Assembly: GCA_945870855.1 (NCBI GenBank)
Contig: CAMBTP010000007.1
Location: 1 to 64,000 of the forward strand
Length of the DNA: 64,000 nucleotides
From: Prosthecobacter debontii
GTDB taxonomy: Bacteria > Verrucomicrobiota > Verrucomicrobiia > Verrucomicrobiales > Akkermansiaceae
Direction: 5' to 3'
In this document: positions 61,457 to 64,000 of the stretch, piece after piece
Position numbering within the stretch: the stretch's first letter is position 1
How the letters are laid out: every line of letters begins with the position of its first letter
Program-made: the position numbers and the translations under genes
Notes under the pieces: model-generated
Databases searched by the model: none
What the model saw: the letters and a program-made list of their open reading frames with translations, nothing else
What the model was told of the DNA's origin: nothing

Positions 61457-62440
61457 CCGAGAGCAACCCCGTGCCACAGCGGCGGGATCACGGCCGAGGA
61501 GGATAAATTCCCGCTCACCGACCGCGATGGCGAGATCCTGCGTCCTTATCGCGGCCACGGTGTCGAGGTTCGCGAGATCGATGATTTCGAGATAGCCGAC
61601 TTCGCCGGTTTTCGCGGGTGCGCCGGAATGCACATCCATGATTCGGATGCCGACCCATGGCGGCCCTTGGTGCGTTTCGGCGTTGCCCCATTTATAGAAT
61701 TGGGAGAACAATTCCGTCATCCCATACTCGTTGAGAATGCGGCTTTCCGGCACACCGAAATGAGCGGAGAGGCGGGCGCGGACTTCGGTGGGGGTGAAGG
61801 ATTTTTTCAGTCCCTTGCTGCCGCCGGTTTCAAAAATCCATGAGCCTTCCGGGAGTTGCCGCGGCTCCATTTCATCGCAGGCTTTCACCAAGGCTATAGA
61901 GGTGCCGAGGATCGCAGCGGGGGTTTCTGGGTGGAAATTTTCCAAGTGGAAATTGCCTTTGGGATCAATGAACCATAAGCCGCCCGAAGGGACGGCTCTC
62001 CCGCAGAGAATCTCGAACATGCGGACGAGCGAGGAATGGGGCGCTTCGGCGGCGCACTGTGAGAAAAAATAGGGCCGCTGCATCTCGGGTAACCCTAGTA
62101 AATGCCACGCGCCGAGCACTGAGGCGGCGTATAGTTCCAGATCGCAATATTCATGTTTCCCCTTGATCTCCGAGGTCGTTCCGGATGTCAGGAAATAGCC
62201 GATAACTTCACTTTCAGGAAAACACCGCAGAGCCACGCCGGGGAGCTTGAAGATATCCGTGGGCAGCGCCGGGATATCGTACCATGAAGCGATTTTTTGC
62301 GGAGTTTTTTCAAGTGATTCACAGTATCTCCGGTAGGAAATATTCTGCTCAAACTGGTATTCGAAAACCTCCAGCGCCATCGCCGCGAAATCGCCGTGGC
62401 CGCCGCGCATCCAGTCCAGCAGGCGTGATTTCAGATCCAT
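61430..62440 (-). CDS. Acyl-protein synthetase, LuxE family
   Basis: FLTSGTTSEIKGKHEY, RILNEYGMTELFSQFY, FILLGRDPAAVARGCS; last codons and stop lie in the hairpin repeat. Confidence 0.88.
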   Translation of the reverse strand: MDLKSRLLDWMRGGHGDFAAMALEVFEYQFEQNISYRRYCESLEKTPQKIASWYDIPALPTDIFKLPGVALRCFPESEVIGYFLTSGTTSEIKGKHEYCDLELYAASVLGAWHLLGLPEMQRPYFFSQCAAEAPHSSLVRMFEILCGRAVPSGGLWFIDPKGNFHLENFHPETPAAILGTSIALVKACDEMEPRQLPEGSWIFETGGSKGLKKSFTPTEVRARLSAHFGVPESRILNEYGMTELFSQFYKWGNAETHQGPPWVGIRIMDVHSGAPAKTGEVGYLEIIDLANLDTVAAIRTQDLAIAVGEREFILLGRDPAAVARGCSRGVADASLP

Positions 62441-62466
62441 GGCGATGGCCGAAATGAAGAGAGTCC

Positions 62467-62585
62467 AACCACGGATGAACGCGGATGAATACGGATGAAA
62501 AGAGATTCGGGAGGCATTCCCTTCACTTTTCTCAGATGGGCGAAGCCTAATTCTAATCCGTGTTTATCCGTGTCCATCCGTGGTT
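62467..62585. repeat. Inverted repeat of ACGGATGAA-type motif
   Basis: aaccacggatgaacgcggatgaatacggatg (62467-62497) vs reverse complement of 62555-62585. Confidence 0.85.
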
Positions 62586-62593
62586 AAAATTCT

Positions 62594-63415
62594 TCAATGA
62601 CTGGCGTGGTGGATCGCCAGGAGTTTAATCAACAGATCCTCGATGAACTCAAGTGGGATCTGGTTCGGGCCGTCGGAGAGGGCGTTCGCGGGGTCGGAGT
62701 GGACTTCCATGAAAAGCCCATCAATTCCAGTAGCCACCGCCGCTCGCGCGAGCACGGGAGCCAGCTCGCCATCGCCACCCGTTGCACCGCCGAGGCCGCC
62801 GGGGCGTTGCACTGAGTGGGTGGCATCGAAAATGACCGGGATGCCCTCTTTCCGCATGAGGTAGAGCGAGCGCATATCGACTACGAGATTGTTGTAGCCG
62901 AAGGTCGTGCCGCGCTCGGTGATGAGGAATCTTTCGCAGCCGAACGAACGCATCTTGTCCGCGATGTTTACGGTGTCGAGTGGGGCGAGGAACTGGCCTT
63001 TCTTCACATTCACTACGCGCCCGGTTTTCGCCGCTGCTTCTAACAGATCCGTCTGGCGGCAGAGGAAGGCGGGGATCTGCAGGAGATCGATGTGCTCGGC
63101 GGCGATTTCTGCATGCTCCGCGGTGTGGATGTCGGTGGTGACCGGGCATTTCAGTTCCTTGGAAATTTCACCGAGGATCCGGCAGCCCTCTTTGATGCCC
63201 GGGCCGCGGAAGGAGCCGACGGATGTCCGGTTCGCCTTGTCGAAGGAGGCCTTGAAAATGAAGGGGATGCCCGTGCGATCCGCGATCTCCTTGAGCGAGC
63301 GCGCCATCTCCCATGCGAACTTTTCACTCTCCAACGCGCAGGGGCCGAGGATGAAAAACGGGATGGGGCCACCGACGGGAACGTGGGCGATTTGGAAGGG
63401 TGAAAAGGATTTCAT
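62594..63415 (-). CDS. kdsA: 3-deoxy-8-phosphooctulonate synthase
   Basis: FILGPCALESEKFAWEMARSL, FKASFDKANRTSVGSFRGPGI, FDATHSVQRPGG. Confidence 0.97.
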   Translation of the reverse strand: MKSFSPFQIAHVPVGGPIPFFILGPCALESEKFAWEMARSLKEIADRTGIPFIFKASFDKANRTSVGSFRGPGIKEGCRILGEISKELKCPVTTDIHTAEHAEIAAEHIDLLQIPAFLCRQTDLLEAAAKTGRVVNVKKGQFLAPLDTVNIADKMRSFGCERFLITERGTTFGYNNLVVDMRSLYLMRKEGIPVIFDATHSVQRPGGLGGATGGDGELAPVLARAAVATGIDGLFMEVHSDPANALSDGPNQIPLEFIEDLLIKLLAIHHASH

Positions 63416-63684
63416 GATTCGGATTCGTCGAGGGCGGTTTTGTAAAGCGGAAGCAGGTTTTTCAAAGCCATTTCAAGCAGCTTGGCCTCGGTTTCCGTGA
63501 GGTTACCCGCTGTTTTCACACGCAGCATCCCGAGCGAGTCGATCACGGATTTCGCGGCGCGGAGGTTCACGGATTTCTCGCCCGTGCCCGGATTCGGAAT
63601 CTGGCCTAGGAAAAGGCCGGCGTTCTGCGCCTGGAGTAGGACAAAATCATTGAATCGGGGATCGGCTTCGGGAGCGTGGGGCAT
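63412..63684 (-). CDS. DUF1844-like protein
   Basis: FNDFVLLQAQNAGLFLGQIPNPGTGEKSVNLRAAKSVIDSLGML; start at MPHAPEADP. Confidence 0.8.
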   Translation of the reverse strand: MPHAPEADPRFNDFVLLQAQNAGLFLGQIPNPGTGEKSVNLRAAKSVIDSLGMLRVKTAGNLTETEAKLLEMALKNLLPLYKTALDESES

Positions 63685-63868
63685 GCCGGGAGATTTATGG
63701 ACTGACCGCAATGATGCAAGGACGGAGAAAGATTGGTGATTTATCCAGCAGCGTATTGCCCACCCGGGGATGTTGCTTGACGCGCTTTGCCGCCGTTTCC
63801 TACCTTTGGCGAGTGTTGGGGGTCGCGGTGATCCCTTACCTTTATCGAACACCTTGAAATCTACGCAC

Positions 63869-64000
63869 GTGGAACTGAACGAAATCCGTAAAATCGTCGA
63901 ACTGATGAATGAGCATGGGCTCACCCATTTCGACCTCTCGAAAAAAGATTTTCACCTGAAACTCAAGAAAGGTCCAGACATGGAGGAACTCGGCGCGTTG
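63869..64000 (+). CDS. accB: Biotin carboxyl carrier protein AccB, 5' partial
   Basis: GTG start; VELNEIRKIVELMNEHGLTHFDLSKKDFHLKLKKGPDMEELGAL; runs off the window. Confidence 0.8.
   Translation, partial: MELNEIRKIVELMNEHGLTHFDLSKKDFHLKLKKGPDMEELGAL

Overview
This 64-kb window looks like a bacterial chromosome fragment, Verrucomicrobia-like by protein content (inference, no search run). It is mostly housekeeping: a pst/PhoU phosphate operon with tandem pstB and a porin, ffh, nrdR, feoAB, rlmD-like, pyrD, msrA, trmD, rplI, rmuC, sod, gltA, lpxA, an rpiB-glyA fusion, SSS symporter plus galK, comF, serS, gap, a luxE/luxC-like pair with an IF-1-like gene, kdsA, and the 5' end of an accB-like gene cut by the window. 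A 27-37 kb accessory block holds a GntR/LacI-type regulator, a 1052-aa secreted LamG/Ig-like protein, a sialate O-acetylesterase and a PDZ/HEAT protein. Two toxin-antitoxin-like pairs and several gene fossils (ISAs1 transposase, type I methylase, alpha/beta hydrolase) are present. The most interesting non-coding signal is several families of small palindromic repeats, mostly at gene 3' ends: (1) a ~91-bp REP-like unit at 175-265 and inverted at 36802-36892, with a divergent third copy at 36936-37033 whose hairpin stem is kept by paired base changes; (2) a 113-bp element with imperfect terminal inverted repeats, duplicated at 46464-46717; (3) a 64-bp hairpin at 53185-53248 and, in reverse orientation, 61393-61456, where it supplies the last codons and stop of the luxE-like gene; (4) short-motif inverted repeats at 53-146, 25805-25918 and 62467-62585. 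Two genes too short for the ORF track were found by hand: a FeoB-associated Cys-rich protein (16091-16237, minus) and the accB-like 5' end (63869-64000, plus). No tRNA, rRNA or CRISPR array was recognised.
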